21,610 nucleotides of DNA from Gymnopilus junonius (Eukaryota > Basidiomycota > Agaricomycetes > Agaricales > Galerinaceae): NCBI GenBank assembly GCA_015501075.1, contig JADNYJ010000531.1, positions 1-21,610 of the forward strand, given 5' to 3'. Under the pieces are notes generated by a model, which had not been told where the DNA came from, did not search any database, and saw only the letters and a program-made list of their open reading frames with translations. Of this stretch, positions 20,761 to 21,610 are shown piece after piece (position 1 is the stretch's first letter; each line of letters begins with the position of its first letter). A program made the position numbers and the translations under genes.

Positions 20761-21610
20761 TTAGTTATCATTGAACTCATTCATCCTAACCCATAAGCCA
20801 CCCTACGACTTATGAGCAGCTGCACCAAAAAAGGGATGACAGTGCACAGTACCTTAATGGACATCGTTAGATGCGACATAGGATGTATTTGTTCTTTGGA
20901 TTTTAAACCGGCCTCTGAAGCCCATGCGATGTGCGGTGGGGTGTTCGCAGACTTGTCAAGAGTGAAATGAGTAAATTGTTGTAAGAGGCGAACGAGATAG
21001 AATGATGCCTCGTTATAGGCGAACTATATCTTCGATCAGCGGCTGATTATTCACAATTGCTTATGAATCGGAAGGCTAAAAGATACCCGCCTGTTGACCA
21101 AGACAGACCCTGGGACCAGCGTTGAACGGACAAAAGATGTACGGATTCTGGGAAAGATATTTATGAAGTCTTTGGTCTAGAAAGCGGTCTGGATCAAACT
21201 TCAATGCTGTATAAAGCATGTTTATCAGCAAACATTTCAGGGGAACCAAGAAAAGGACAGGCCATCAGGTCCCCAGAGATCTGTGCGCCGATGGATATTG
21301 ATGACCGAGTACATGCAGCTGAATGATATGAGCAATCAGTCGCTAATGAATGGGAAGAAGCTTCACGATGTATTGGCAGGAACATAGATAGGCTTTTCTT
21401 CTTTGCATACAGCTGGAAGTACCACTGGCCTTTTATTTGTCCTAATCATACTTCCTCTTAGTCCGAAAAAGAGTTTTAAAGAAGGGAAGAAATCAACACC
21501 TAAAATTAAGCGGACTAGGAGTAAAGTCAGATAGGCCTTAATCTCATGAAATGATACTCACACAGGAGGATAGAGCTCAAAACTTCTATTGGATTGAGAC
21601 GTTAGCGCCT
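20761..21610 (-). CDS. Cytochrome P450, CYP63-like (P450-2), 3' part only
   Basis: Second P450, paralogous to the upstream neighbour; its N-terminal part lies beyond the right edge. Visible exons on the minus strand: 21585-21562, 21514-21500, 21441-21367, 21318-21263, 21206-21091, 21023-20853, 20802-20761. They encode the ExxR end (EVL..LYPPV), a linker with [42 protein letters not shown], the haem loop [12 protein letters not shown], and [20 protein letters not shown]. Exon lengths match P450-1 where compared (75 nt exon in both), except that P450-2 has an extra intron (21515-21561) creating a 15-nt microexon. The ExxR exon lacks one base at about 21574. Introns 21024-21090 and 21207-21262 start GCGGGT and GCCTGT, where P450-1 has GTATGC and GTCTGT. 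Confidence 0.9.
21500..21514 (-). other. 15-nt microexon of P450-2
   Basis: TCCGCTTAATTTTAG between acceptor CTCCTAG and donor GTGTTG completes [16 protein letters not shown]450-1 encodes the same stretch (PPVPVNSRTPNEAV) without an intron after PPV. Confidence 0.65.

Overview
The window looks like nuclear DNA of a filamentous basidiomycete (Agaricomycete type). The protein-coding half carries intron-dense genes with 45-70 nt introns, a DUF6534-type membrane protein, an NAD(P)-binding Rossmann protein, a FUR1-like uracil phosphoribosyltransferase and two tandem CYP63-like cytochromes P450. The other half is a transposon-rich, mutated region. No species call is possible from sequence reading alone.

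Layout. 1-3736 is repeat-derived DNA. It holds an inverted repeat (802-955 against 2557-2688), a purine-rich stretch, a 700-bp Tc1/mariner-like MITE (2691-3390) and the tail of an unidentified ORF. 3742-10530 is a complete but mutated Ty1/copia LTR retrotransposon on the minus strand: 464-bp LTRs, CCAGC target duplication, half-tRNA(iMet)-type primer site, polypurine tract, and gag-protease-integrase-RT-RNase H remnants. It is inserted into that ORF tail. 10536-11818 has no gene I can support. From 11819 on there are real host genes: DUF6534 protein (minus), NAD(P)-binding protein (plus, divergent), uracil phosphoribosyltransferase (plus), P450-1 (minus, convergent) and P450-2 (minus, 3' part only, running off the right edge).

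The genes do not form an obvious pathway. The two P450s are a tandem duplicate pair. The UPRT is a housekeeping pyrimidine-salvage gene. The DUF6534 and NAD(P)-binding genes share a 529-bp divergent promoter region.

Four observations stand out. (1) Six of about 46 introns I could model begin with GC instead of GT; at two positions the paralogous P450 has GT at the same intron. (2) All 19 differences between the two copia LTRs are transitions, and 16 are explained by decay of ancestral CpG sites, five of them as TG in one LTR and CA in the other. (3) The reading frames of UPRT, P450-1, P450-2 and probably DUF6534 each need small frame corrections, mostly single missing bases, pointing either to sequencing undercalls or to regional pseudogenisation. 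(4) The copia primer site matches an initiator-tRNA anticodon arm rather than a tRNA 3' end. I found no CRISPR array, RNA gene or clearly new defence-type system.
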